Shown: positions 46,264 to 57,476 of the stretch, one piece after another
Numbering within the stretch: the first letter of the stretch is position 1
Layout of the letters: every line of letters starts with the position of its first letter
From: Daedaleopsis sinensis
Taxonomy: Eukaryota; Basidiomycota; Agaricomycetes; Polyporales; Polyporaceae
DNA: 64,000 nt
Reading direction: 5' to 3'
NCBI GenBank assembly: GCA_033807695.1
Contig: CM066307.1
Location: 682,001 to 746,000, forward strand
Notes under the pieces: model-generated
The model's database searches: none
Told to the model about the DNA's origin: nothing
The model's input: only the letters and a program-made list of their open reading frames with translations
Translations under genes and position numbers: made by a program

Positions 46264-48337
46264 CTAGGGCGCGCTCACGGGCGCAACTATCACCGGCTTC
46301 GTCTTGCTCAGGTGCGAGATTGTCTCGTCCGAGAGCTGCAGGTGTGCCTTCACGAGTTCCGGAGGGGTCAGCGCGAGCCACTGTCGTTATCAACGTCCGT
46401 TAGCGTCGGCATGATCAACGCGAGATGCCTGCGCTCACCTGGTTGAGGCTGATGTCGTTGAAGACGTCTATGAATAGCGATGAGCGTGGCAGAAATAAAC
46501 ATCGAGCACCATACGTCACTCACCCGTCTTTAGGATTTCGAGGAAGCGCAGCGTCGTGTTGCCCGTGTTCTCGACGTAGTGGCCTATGACGTGGTCATTT
46601 CAATGTTATGGAGTGGATCTAAGGGACTAATGAATCATGGAACGCTCACCATAAGAAGAGGGCACATAAGCTATGTCGCCTCCCTGGTAATCGAAGGTTC
46701 TCGCATTCCCGCTCGCAGCGTACAACGTAATGCGAGCGTTCCCTTCGCTGCAAGCGCAATAGATTCGTCAGGGAACGCTCGAGGGCGAGGGCGGTAGAGC
46801 GGTCCGCAGGAGAGCTTACATGAAGTAAGTCCACTCGTCCTCCGAAGGGTGCCACTGTCGCCGGGGCGCGTGTCAGCGTGCGAAGAGCACTGGACGGCTA
46901 GACAGGGGATACACTCACGTGGAGCTCGCGCATCGCGCCAGGCTCGACAGTCACCTCAGCGGCCGCAATCGTCTGCGCGACCTTGAAGGTGCGCGAGTCG
47001 GCGATCTTGACCGTCCCCCCTGCGTACTGGGTCGGCTCGACACTAGCAAAATCAAACGCAAATGGCTGGGGCGTCCTGCCGTATGGGCTCTTGGGTGCTT
47101 GTTGGTCGTCGGCGGGGACGGCTAGGAGGCGAAGATGAGCGTCACAAACGAGGTAGATGCAGATGCACGTACGGCCAGGGAGGATGTAGAGCTCTTGACT
47201 TGGGATGCGGTTGAACGCTGCCTGGCTCATGTGGAAATTCTTCGCAAGTACCTCCTTGGGGACATGTGCGAGCCAGTCGGTCAACTGTGGCAAGGATCAG
47301 CGAGCGCTCGTGGAAGAAGATGTATTGAGCATGCATACGAGGAAAGTCGAGTCCTCGTCGAACGTGCCGCTGTCAAACACCAGCAGGAACTCGACACCTT
47401 CGTCATCGTCGCCAGTGGCTTGGATGGAGTGTGGCAGACCAGGCGGGAAGTACCAGAGAGACCCCTTTGGCTACATGTACATGTGATGTGAGAGGTATGT
47501 AACGGGACTAGAACATGAAGTGAACGTACCACGTTCGCGAGATAGTTCTGACCGTCGGCGTTGACTACCGATATCTGCGCCGTGCCCTGTCATGTCTCGT
47601 CAGCATCGCATCTCAGCACGTTCAACACGAGAAACTCGCCTTCAAGACGTACGCCCATTCAGCAGTGGAATGCCAGTGCATTTCACTGTACGAGTGCACA
47701 TCAATCAGTCATGGACGCGAGAGGGTACCCAAGGGAATGGACAGCTACCGAATGGCACCCTTCTCAAGCCGCATGTCGACCCCAGCAAGCCTCTTAGCGA
47801 TCGGCATGTCCTTGACTGCACGACTGTCAGCCAAAACTCGAATGTCCCCCCAATCACAAGACACTCGCCGTTCTGCTGCCGCGCCCACCCCCCGGTCTGC
47901 AGCCGGTTGTGGCTCAGGTCGAACGGCCATTTCGCGTTCTCACTGCGATGCACGAGTTAGCCGCCCTGTGCATTTATCGCAAACCATCATCGGGAGTCAG
48001 CGCGAACGCACACCGTGCCATGGTCCGTCGTGGGGGGCGCGAGCATGCTGGGGTTCTCCAGCTCGAGGGGGACGTTCTGCGGCCCAAGCACGCTCGCGCC
48101 GTACTTGCCCCTCCGCGCGCCCGGGACGATATCAGAGTTGGGACTCCATAGCTCCGTGTTCGGGTCGTCGCTTGCGTAGGGCACGGTTGGGGACGGGTAT
48201 GGAGCGGTGGCCCGGGAGGTGCTAGAGGCTCCCGTCGGGGCGGCGAAGGCGGCTTGGGGGGTGTTGGCGAGGACCGTGGCGAGGAGGAGCACGGGCAGCA
48301 GCCTGCGGTCGAACTTGCTTGCGGTGGAGCGGGGCAT
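46264..48337 (-). CDS. Secreted bicupin oxalate decarboxylase
   Basis: Thirteen exons on the minus strand: 48337-48012, 47942-47869, 47815-47749, 47685-47640, 47586-47530, 47470-47339, 47284-47173, 47121-46919, 46854-46820, 46747-46650, 46583-46524, 46467-46439 and 46380-46264, giving 451 aa. It converts oxalate to formate and CO2 using manganese. A signal peptide ([14 protein letters not shown]) is followed by two cupin domains. The first has HWHSTAEW and FPPGLPH metal ligands, the second HWHPSEDEW and [14 protein letters not shown]. The lid between them reads FDEDSTFL, where bacterial enzymes have SENS. Fungal oxalate decarboxylases help control extracellular oxalate during wood decay. Introns 2 and 4 both start with GCGAGT, that is GC donors. 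Confidence 0.93.
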
Positions 48338-49293
48338 TTTGATTTGCGGGAGTCTGACTGGAGGTACGAGCGGGAGCGGGAGGAGGGGGAGGATGCGGAT
48401 AGAGATTGGGGGGAGCAGAGCCCGGGCATATATAGGTTTTTGAACAGTGCCTGCCAATGAAGGGAGCCGAAGCATGAAGCTGGAACCCCGATGACGGCGA
48501 GGCGGAGGTTGACGTCGACGTGGTGTATACAATCATCTCGTATAGTCGGCAGACATCCTAGAAGGGAGAAACGAGCCGTGTCAGTCGCGATTCGAGAGGG
48601 AGATGTTCTGTGCATACTCGGCATTTGAAAGGTCTGTCGAGACTCTTGACACAAGGATTACTTCAACGAGTTACTACTACGGGTAGAAGTACTGTAGAAG
48701 TGGATCCTGACCCGGGTCAACCAAGGCCACTGGTGTAACGCGGCTCATCGCTGGTCGCAAACCGTCTTTTGTTGCCTGATACAGATCTTGTCACCCAGCT
48801 ACTGTTGAGAGCAGCGAAACCTACGGCCGTTACGCGTTACCTGCCAAGCGGGCCTTTTGGGGACATCATGTCTCCAAGCAGCGACGGTCGTTGAGGTGCA
48901 TACATCCGCACAATGCACGCGAGACTCCGCGAGCGCGAAGGGCAAAGCGGTTAAGGTTAAGTGCAGTGCAGCGCGAAGCCGCGAAGGTGAGGACTTCGCG
49001 TATCCAGACCAAGTGGAACTCGTAAAGCCTAGCTTGCAAAGCGCATCTCGCTCGTGCAGATGAATCAAAGGTGTGTATCAGCGTAGAAGATGGTAGAATG
49101 AGCGAAAGGCGGGATCTAGCTGGACGACGGCGCTGCGATTGCGGGGCAACGTTCGCCGTGTCCGCCGGGCCGCGAGAGAGACGGTCGCCACAGGCGCTAA
49201 GATGGGCTTTTATTCTCAACGATCGTCCTCAGCCTCCTCTCTACATCCATTTCCCTCCATACACCCCACCCATCGCTAGTCACTTCTACCACC
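48338..49293. other. Divergent promoter of oxalate decarboxylase and transketolase
   Basis: About 950 bp between divergent starts. Just before the transketolase start the sequence is CT-rich, a common feature of strongly expressed fungal genes. No gene is supported. Confidence 0.5.
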
Positions 49294-51912
49294 ATGGCTG
49301 GCACCGATGCAAAGTTCCCCATCGACATGAGCAAGCTCCAAAAGTGCGTCTGCACCCGAATCGTCTCGCGTACCTCGCTAAATGACCATGACGCTCTCCC
49401 GCATGCAACCGCCGATCAATGCATTTCAGGCTGGTGCTCGACCCGTCGAAGCCCCAGCTCTCCAGCGAGCAGCGCTCGGCGTTGAAGCACAACATCCAGT
49501 TGATGCGCGATGCTATCGTGCTCTTCACTGCGACCGGTGCCGCGCGAGGGGTCAGTGGACACACTGGTGCGGAGAAAACCCTTGCTGTGCATACCCGAGC
49601 GCGCCATTGATGGCTATTGGCATCGCAGGTGGTGCCTACGACACCGTCCCGGAGGTGAACATGCTGCTCTCCCTGTTCAACCACTCGGATAGCTACGTCC
49701 CGATCCTCTTCGACGAGGCCGGTAAGTCATACCCTGTCAACCTGAATCTTCGGATCCGTCCACAATCTCTAAATGCACCTCGTTTGCCGGTATGCAGGTC
49801 ACCGTGTCGCGACCCAGTACCTCGTCTCCGCTCTCGAAGGCCACCTTCCCTGGGAGCACCTCCTGCACTACCGCGAGGCGAACTCCAAGCTCCCCGGCCA
49901 CCCTGAGCTCGGCCTCACGCCCGGTGTGAAGTTCTCCTCCGGCCGTCTCGGGCACATCTGGCCCTTCGTGAACGGTATCGCCCTGGCCAATCGCGACAAG
50001 ACCGTCTTCATGCTTGGGTCCGACGGTTCCCAGCAGGTACGCCGCTCCCACACGCCGCGCGCACGTTCTTCTCACAGGCTCGCACGGAGATAGGAGGGAA
50101 ACGACGCCGAGGCCGCCCGTCTCGCGGTCGCGCAGGGCCTGAACGTGAAGCTGATCATCGACGACAACGATGTCACCATCGCCGGCCACCCGTCTCAGTA
50201 TCTCAAGGGCTACGAGATTGGCAAGACTCTCGAGGGCCACGGACTCAAGGTCATCACTGTGGACGGCGAGGACGTGGATGCTCTTTGGGGAGCCCTTTGC
50301 CAAACTATCGCGTACAAGGGCCCCGCGGCTGGTGAGTGGATGTTCAGATTGATCTCGTCCGTTCTCACTCACTGGGCGAATCAGTGATCTGCAAGCGCAA
50401 GATGGCGCCTGGTGTAAGTAGCAGGATCAAACCGTTGACAGAACGATACGATACTAATCCTTCTTCGCAGGTTCCGGACATTGAGGGTAGCACGCACGGC
50501 CATGACGTCATTCCTGTGAAGGGCGCTCTCAAGTACTTCCAGACTCGCGGCTACCCTGAGGAGCTCGCTGCAAACGTCCTCACCAACATCAAGCCGTATG
50601 CTTTCCCCTATCTGTACATCGGATCGTCCAAGGAGCTCGGCGCGAACCGTGTTGTTTTCGGTGAGGCTGTGAACCTGGTCCTCGACGCGCTCTCGAAGGA
50701 GGAGGCAGCCAAGAAGGTCATGGTCATTGACAGTGCGCACTTTCAATTCGCTTGATGAGACATGCACCCATCCTTGAAACATACAGGTGATCTCGAGGGC
50801 TCCACCGGCTTGAAGGTCATCCACCAGAAGCACCCTGAGGTCTTCGTTCCCTCCGGTATCATGGAACGCGGCAATTTCAGCGCTGCTGCTGGTTTCGGCT
50901 TCGACGCTGACAAGTTCGGCGTGTTCTCCACTTTCTCGGCCTTCTTGGAGATGGTCGTGTCTGAAGTCACCATGGCGCGTCTCAACTTCTGCAACGTCCT
51001 CTGCCACTTCTCTCACTCAGGAGGTATGTGATGCGTTTATCGATTTCCACTCATATTCACAAATGCAAATGTGATGGCTAGTCGACGAGATGGCGGACAA
51101 CACTTGCCACTTCGGTGTCAACTCGTTCTTCGCTGACAACGGCCTCGCGGACACCCAGTCGTGGCTGTACTTCCCCGCCGACCCTACGCAGATGGTCGCC
51201 GTGATCAAGCGCGTGTTCTTCGAGCGCGGCGTCCGCTTCGTGTTCTCCACCCGCTCGAAGGTGCCGTGGATCCTGAAGGAGGACGGCTCGCGGTACTACG
51301 ACGACGACTACGAGTTCGTGCCCGGCAAGGACGAGGTCATCGCCGAGGGCACGGCCGGCTACGTCGTCTCGTACGGCGACATGCTCTACCGCTCGTGGGA
51401 CGCCGTCCTCCGCTGCAGGCAGGAGGGCCTGGACGTCGGCCTCATCAACAAGCCGACGCTCAACTTGGTCGATGAGCAGGTGCGCACCCTCCGTCTCTCA
51501 CTGCGCGCACTCGGGAGCGGCATACGCATACTCAACTGTTAACTCTCTCCCAGACCATCCGCAAGATCGGCGCGAGCCCCTTCGTGCTCGTCGTCGAGTC
51601 CCTGAACCAGAAGACGGGCCTCGGCTCCAAGTACGGAACGTGGCTGCTCGAGCGCGGCCTCACCCCGAAGTACGGCTACATCGGCACGAACAAGGAGGGT
51701 CAGTACCGATGTCGCATTCCCGCGCTGGACCGTCGTTGACGACCGTTCTACTTTACTTAATCTAGGATGCGGCGGTCTCACCGAGCAGATCCCCCATCAG
51801 GGCCTCGATCCGCAGTGTACGCTTCGCTTTCTTCGTCTCCAACGTGGCTGGTCGTGTCTCATCATGTCTCTGCGCAGCCATCATCCTCAAGATCAGGCAG
51901 CTCTCGCAGTAG
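49294..51912 (+). CDS. Transketolase-like thiamine diphosphate enzyme
   Basis: Twelve exons: 49294-49343, 49430-49566, 49629-49721, 49798-50036, 50094-50331, 50385-50413, 50471-50732, 50787-51023, 51082-51479, 51554-51698, 51766-51816 and 51878-51912, giving 637 aa. Transketolases move two-carbon units between sugar phosphates. The N-terminal cofactor domain has SGHTGGAYDTVPEVN, SSGRLGHIWPFVNG, the diphosphate motif GSDGSQQEGN through IIDDNDVTI, and GHPSQYLKGYE. The pyrimidine domain has VIDSDLEGSTG and a FSTFSAFLEM stretch, and the C-terminal domain ends GTWLLERGLTPKYG. The normal GDG of the motif is GSDG here, and the protein is somewhat short, so it may be a divergent paralogue with another substrate. 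Confidence 0.8.
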
Positions 51913-53085
51913 GCGGTCGCTGGACCGTCCCGAGCGTGTCCGTGTCCGTGTGCGCCGTCGGTGTGCGAGTCGAAGAAGTAAGGAAACCACTGTATCTGCG
52001 TTGTATCGATATAGAGGCAATGTACAAGCTATTCGCTCCGTCCATCGTCCCTGTGGGTTGTGGGTTGTACATGTCATTCGTCGGCGTGCATTCTAACGTC
52101 GGGTCGATGGTTGAAGCCGTCTCCAACGGCCACCTGATGATGAGACTGAGAGTGCCTCCGAGGTTCCATGGGGGGCCTCACGCACGAGCTAATCAGAAAC
52201 TAGCATCCCCCGAGTCAGCCGACGGTGTTCCCTGTAATCGAGCATTTTCGGTGAGTGTCCATCGTTTTGCAAACAGCTGTAGCCTGAGGGTGATTAAAAT
52301 TATTGATCCAACAGAATCCACAAGTCGGACGCGACGCCGCTAACCCATCCTCCTCTTTCTCCTCCTCACTCGGGCTCGCCGTGTCGTGTATAATTGATGC
52401 GTGAACAAAGCCTCTTCACGAGGATCTGAACACGCATCAAGTCTACAGTGATCATAACCCACCAGCGCGCTCATTCAAGCGCGCGGGCTGTCAGTCCAAG
52501 TCGTGAGTCGCATTCGGAATGAGGTCGGGACCTGTGTGTGTTGACTACTGCGCACAGCTCTCACGGAGGTTCCCGTGTTTTCTCAAGAACGGTTGGCCGC
52601 TGCGAGTCTGTGAGACTATTGGCTCAGCGATGACACTATGAACTACGCAATTGTTGAGTAGCGAGAGCAACGTGACCGAAGGAAGGCCGCACACCCGTCG
52701 ACATCTTCCACTTCCCCGACACATACGCTTTTTTATCCTCCAGATATTAAGCCTAACGATTTCTCATAACCGAGCTCGGATAAGCTGACCGAGAGAAGGT
52801 GTAGTCCGAGTCGTTTACTGTATTCAAATGGCGCCTGCTGACAGCGAAGCGCACCGGGTAGTGTACCAATGAAGCTCGGGCCCGAGCACCTAGGTATTCG
52901 ATGACCGACCGGGGCCGAGGATTGTATTTTCAACAACCGGAATAACTTCCGCGGCTCATGATGGTCGAGTATTACTCGAGTAGCCTTCTCGGACGGAGAG
53001 TATAAAGCCTGGCCAGCCTCAGGACCATGCTGAGGACATCATCACCGCTCTGTACAGCTCCTCGACACTCTACAGTTTCCGCACG
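51913..53085. other. Intergenic region and promoter of the first alcohol dehydrogenase
   Basis: About 1.2 kb. A 10-bp inverted repeat TTGATGCGTG/CACGCATCAA (52396-52440) could form a hairpin. The part from about 52496 is duplicated upstream of the second dehydrogenase. No gene is supported. Confidence 0.5.
53001..53007 (+). promoter_or_regulatory. TATA box of the first alcohol dehydrogenase
   Basis: TATAAAG, 85 nt upstream of the start codon. The second copy has TATAAAA at the same distance. Confidence 0.7.
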
Positions 53086-54429
53086 ATGTCTGCCACCTCT
53101 CTCCCGCACCCCGACTCTTACACCGTGTATGCATTCACCGAGCGCGGCGGGAAGTTGCAGAAAATCACGGTTCCCTGGAAGGCGCCCCAGCCCGGCGAGG
53201 TCGTCGTGAAGGTGCTCGCCTGCGGTGTCTGCGGAAGGTGCGCATCGCTGCTTTTGCGCGTCCGACTTCCATCTGACCCAGGGTCTCCCCGGACTGAACA
53301 GCGACGAGCAAGTACCCAATGGGGTAGTCTATCCCATGCAATTCCCGCGAGTCCCTGGTCACGAGATAGTCGGCGACGTCGTCGCCGTCTCCGCTACCGA
53401 GGAGCTCTGGAAGCTCGGCCAGCGCGTCGGCGGGGGCTGGCACGGCGGGCACTGCCACGCTTGTGCGCGCTGCCGTGCTGGAGACTACATCACGTGTGTG
53501 CACGAAGACGTGAACGGTACGTGTCTCCTATCCGATCCCAGCTGCCTCTCACGCTCATCGGCCGAACCCCGCCGCCAGGTATCTTGCGGGACGGTGGTTA
53601 CGCGCAGTATGTGACTCTGCGCAGCGAGGCGGTCGTCTCTGTCCCGGCAGAGCTTGATCCAGTCCAGGCCGCCCCTCTACTCTGTGCAGGGATCACCTGT
53701 TTCAGTGAGAACTTCCCCTCGTCCTACGTTTCGTGCAATCGCAAACTGTTTCTATTGCTCATAGATGCTCTCCGTAACATGAACGTGGTGCCACCTGACT
53801 ACGTGGCTATCCAGGGTGTTGGGTGAGTATCACGCATCGGACTCTCATAGAGTGCACATTATCTTGACATCAAGCATTCAGTGGTCTCGGCCACCTCGGG
53901 CTCCAAATCGCGAATGCTATGGGTTATCGCGTCGTCGCGCTCTCCTCCGGCTCCTCAAAGGAAGCCCTTTCTAAGGAGCTCGGGGCTCACGTATACCTCG
54001 ACGGGTCGAAGGTTGACCAGGGGGAAGCGCTGAAGTCTCTGGGCGGGGCGAAGGTCATCCTCTGCACCGCACCGAACGCGGACGTGATCCAGAAGCTTCT
54101 TCCGGGACTCAGCATCGACGGCACCCTTTGTCTCCTTGCGCTAGATCCAACTCCGATAAGCGTGTCACCGAGTAAGCTCCCTGTTACCCATGCTTTACCA
54201 CCTTTTTAACTAATCGTCCCTTGAATTCGTAGTGCAAATGGTTGGCGGACGGTTTTCTATCAGAGGATGGCTATGTGGAGCTGCCAAGGATACTGAGGAT
54301 TGTCTCCAGTTTGCACTAGCGCACAACGTCAAGTGCATGGTGCAGACCTTCCCGCTTGACAAGGCGCAGGAGGCTTACGAACACCGGTCCTCTGCGCGAT
54401 TCCGCGCAGTGATTGTCCCTCATGCTTGA
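53086..54429 (+). CDS. Zinc-dependent alcohol dehydrogenase, copy 1
   Basis: Six exons, 53086-53237, 53302-53516, 53579-53704, 53765-53822, 53882-54171 and 54233-54429, giving 345 aa, standard for the MDR superfamily. It oxidises or reduces an alcohol/aldehyde with NAD(P). The GroES-like domain has the catalytic zinc ligands in LACGVCGSD and VPGHEIVGD, and a structural zinc site HCHACARCRAGDYITC. The Rossmann fold starts at VGGLGHLGLQIANAMG. The first splice joins GVCG to SDEQVPNGV; treating the 64-nt intron as coding would break the frame. It is about 90% identical by eye to the copy at 56140. The substrate is unknown. Confidence 0.92.
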
Positions 54430-54815
54430 GTTGAGATCCTAGCACTGTGTACAGAAAGCTATAATCTCAGGCCTCTAGTAATGCTGTGGAACATTTGTGT
54501 TGTGCACGTACTTCATATCGATTGGTGATTATTTGCCGTCCTATCGTCGAATTACAGCACTTGCCCTTCCGGCTATACTCCGGCTTCTGCCGGATACCGA
54601 TACACCTCCCTTTCCTGGTAGACGCCCTTTACTCTCGCCCTCGGAAGACCGTGACCGGCGGGTCGCGACAATTTCACAACAGGCCTGTGCTCTCGCTATA
54701 TCGTCTTCCAAAAAATCTGACGAGTAGAAACTTGGTAAAAGACATTATGACAGATTGGGAATTCGCTATCGGGCCTTGGATTACAACCGGCGTTCAAGTT
54801 GTGCACTGGTGAGCG

Positions 54816-54888
54816 TACATCGGCACAAACAAGGAGGGTCAGTATCGTTGTCACATACCCGCACTGGACTGTCGTTGACGATCGTTTT
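54816..54888 (+). pseudogene. Duplicated fragment of transketolase exon 10 and its intron
   Basis: TACATCGGCACAAACAAGGA followed by GGGTCAGTAT matches 51677-51749, which spans the end of exon 10 (encoding YIGTNKEG), its GT donor, and most of intron 10. About a dozen substitutions separate the two. It has no other transketolase sequence around it and cannot be functional. It marks the left edge of the second duplication unit. Confidence 0.88.
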
Positions 54889-56054
54889 AAAAGGGGTGTC
54901 CAAGGGTGTTCAAAGATGGAGGTTTCGACGGCGATTCCTGCAGGGATTTCAAGATAATTCTGACACCCGAATTGTGTATGGAATTGTCCTCTTAACTCTG
55001 ACCACCCTCGTAGCAGACCCAGAGGAGACCTATCGCTTCATGGAGCGATTCCGCATCAATGTGTTTCGTAAACGCTTCTTGGTGGTTGAAGCGCGTCCCA
55101 ATGTCGCGATTTCAGTCAAGGGCGCTCATTCACCTGCGCGGATGTCAGTCGTGAGTTGCATCCGGAATCAGCCCGGGACCTGTGTGTATTGACTGCTGCA
55201 GCGCTCTCAGGGCTGCTTGTTCCCTCTGCAGAACGGAACCCTATCATGGCCGCGGAAGAAACTGCCATGGGACCGTCGGCTCAGCGTTGACATCACAAAC
55301 CACGCATCGGATGAGCAGCGGGAGCAACGTGACCACAGGAACGCGCACGCACCGTCGATATAAGTTCGACTTATCAGAGCTCGGCTTGATGATAGAGCGC
55401 TTGTATGAAATCGACTGTCAAGCTTGTCAAGGTTCTGTTTCGACACACGCCGTGTTTCCTCCGGTGACGACTGACAGCCTGTACTTTTGGAACTGATCTA
55501 CGACCTTTGATGACATGATTGTTTCAGACAGAACAAGACGATATCGACACATGCTCCCATGTTCTGCTCTCTTATATCAAATGCGATAGGTCTAGTGAGG
55601 GCAAAATGCCGCTCATGTCGTATGTTTTGGTGTTCGACGTAGCGTCGAATAACCGCGTCCTTGGTGAGTACTCTCGAATTTTGAGTGATCGTCATTGACA
55701 CTGTCCAAGGTTTATACTACGACTCCTTCCATCGGCTGACGCTTTTATACTCGCAATGTATGCTCCAATATCTGGAGCATAGAGAGGTGTGTGTCGGGGA
55801 AGCTCAGCGAGATAAGATGTAGGTCGTTTAAATTCAAATAGCGCCTGCTGACAGCGAAGCACACCGGGTAGTGTGCGATTACTGCAAAATGAAGCTCGGG
55901 CCCGGGCATCCCAAAGCTTAGGGCAGGTATTCGATGACCGAGTGGAGCCGAGTATTGGATTTCGAGCCACCGAAATGCTTCCGCGGCTCATTGTGGTTCA
56001 GTATCGCTTGAGTGGAGGTTAGACGATTGTCACGCCGACTCCCCAGGCAGATGG

Positions 56055-56061
56055 TATAAAA
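56055..56061 (+). promoter_or_regulatory. TATA box of the second alcohol dehydrogenase
   Basis: TATAAAA, 85 nt upstream of the start codon, the same spacing as in copy 1. Confidence 0.7.
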
Positions 56062-56139
56062 ACTAGCCAGCCTCAGGACCATGCTGAGGATATCATCGCC
56101 GCTCTGTACAACTCCTCGACACTCGACAGTTTCCGCACA

Positions 56140-57476
56140 ATGTCTGCCACCTCTCTCCCGCACCCCGATTCTTACACCGCCTATGCATTCACCGAGCGCG
56201 GCGGGAAGTTGCAGAAAATCACGGTTCCGTGGAAGGCACCCCAGCCCGGCGAGGTCGTCGTGAAAGTGCTCGCCTGCGGCGTCTGTGGAAGGTGCGCCTC
56301 GCTGCTTTTGCGCGTCCGACTTGCATTTGACCCCGGAGCACAGCGACGAGCAAGTACCCAACGGGGTAGTCTATCCCATGCAATTCCCGCGAATCCCTGG
56401 TCATGAAATAGTCGGCGACGTCGTTGCCGTCTCCGCCACCGAGGAGCTCTGGAAGCTCGGCCAGCGCGTCGGCGGGGGCTGGCACGGCGGGCACTGCCAC
56501 GCTTGTGCTCGCTGCCGTGCTGGAGACTACATTACGTGCGCACACGAAGAAGTGAACGGTGCGTGTCTCTTATCCGATTCCAGCTGCCTCTTAGCACGCT
56601 CACCGATCGAACCCCGCCGCCAGGTATCTTGCGGGACGGTGGTTACGCGGAGTTTGTGACTCTGCGCAGCGAGGCGGTCGTCTCTGTCCCGGCAGAGCTT
56701 GATCCAGTCCAGGCGGCTCCTCTTCTCTGTGCAGGGGTCACCTGTTTCAGTGAGCACTTCCCCTCGTCTTGTGGATTTGTACAACCGCGGACTGTTTCCG
56801 TTTTATCATAGATGCTCTCCGTCACATGAACGTGGGGCCACCTGACTACGTGGCGATCCAGGGTGTTGGGTGAGTATCCGGCATCGGGCTCTCGTTAAGT
56901 CCACAATATGCTGACATGAAGCATTCCAGTGGTCTCGGTCACCTCGGGCTCCAAATCGCGAATGCTATGGGTTATCGCGTCGTCGCGCTCTCTTCCGGTT
57001 CCTCTAAAGAAGCCCTCTCCAAGGAGCTCGGGGCTCACGTATACCTCGACGGGTCGAAGGTCGACCAGGCGGAGGCGCTGAAGTCTCTGGGCGGGGCGAA
57101 GGTTATCCTCTGCACCGCACCGAACGCGGACGTGATAGGGAAACTTCTTTCGGGACTTAGCATCGACGGTACCCTCTGTCTCATTGCTCTGGAACCCACT
57201 CCGATAAGCGTGTCACCAAGTAAGCTCCCTGATAACAATGCTGGTGCGTCTTCTCAACTAATGGCCCTCGAATTGGTAGTGCAAATGGTCGCGGGACGGT
57301 TGTCTATCCGAGGGTGGGCAAGCGGGGATGCCAAGGATAGTGAAGACTGTCTCCAGTTCGCCTTGGCTCACAACGTCAAGTGCATGGTGGAGACTTTCCC
57401 GCTTGACCAGGCGCAGGAGGCTTACGAACACCGGTCCTCTGCACGATTCCGTGCGGTGGTTGTCCCCCATGCTTGA
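56140..57476 (+). CDS. Zinc-dependent alcohol dehydrogenase, copy 2
   Basis: Six exons, 56140-56291, 56344-56558, 56624-56749, 56812-56869, 56930-57219 and 57280-57476, giving 345 aa with every exon the same length as in copy 1. All zinc ligands and the GGLGHLGLQIA nucleotide-binding turn are kept. Coding differences are mostly silent or conservative, so both copies appear to be under selection. Introns differ more in sequence and length. Intron 5 (57220-57279) is 60 nt with no in-frame stop; if retained it would add 20 residues. It is co-oriented with copy 1 and followed by homogentisate dioxygenase. Confidence 0.92.

Larger units (their letters stand above)
51677..54812. repeat. Left unit of an approximately 3-kb tandem duplication
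   Basis: This segment, from inside transketolase exon 10 through the first alcohol dehydrogenase and its 3' flank, is homologous to 54816-57850. Matching blocks are the transketolase end (51677-51749), an intergenic block near 52496-52720, the promoter near 52805-53085, the whole dehydrogenase gene, and its 3' flank. The offset varies between about 2.64 and 3.14 kb, so several indels have accumulated since duplication. Confidence 0.85.
54430..56139. other. Region between the two dehydrogenases
   Basis: About 1.7 kb: the 3' flank of copy 1, the duplication junction near 54812, a transketolase fragment, then the duplicated upstream region of copy 2. No intact gene is present. Confidence 0.6.

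Noticed and set aside
53225..53301. Reading the region after GVCG in the first dehydrogenase as coding (CASDFHLT...)
   Set aside because: It needs a frameshift. A 64-nt GT-AG intron with acceptor at 53301 restores the family sequence GVCGSDEQ, and the second copy supports the same splice.
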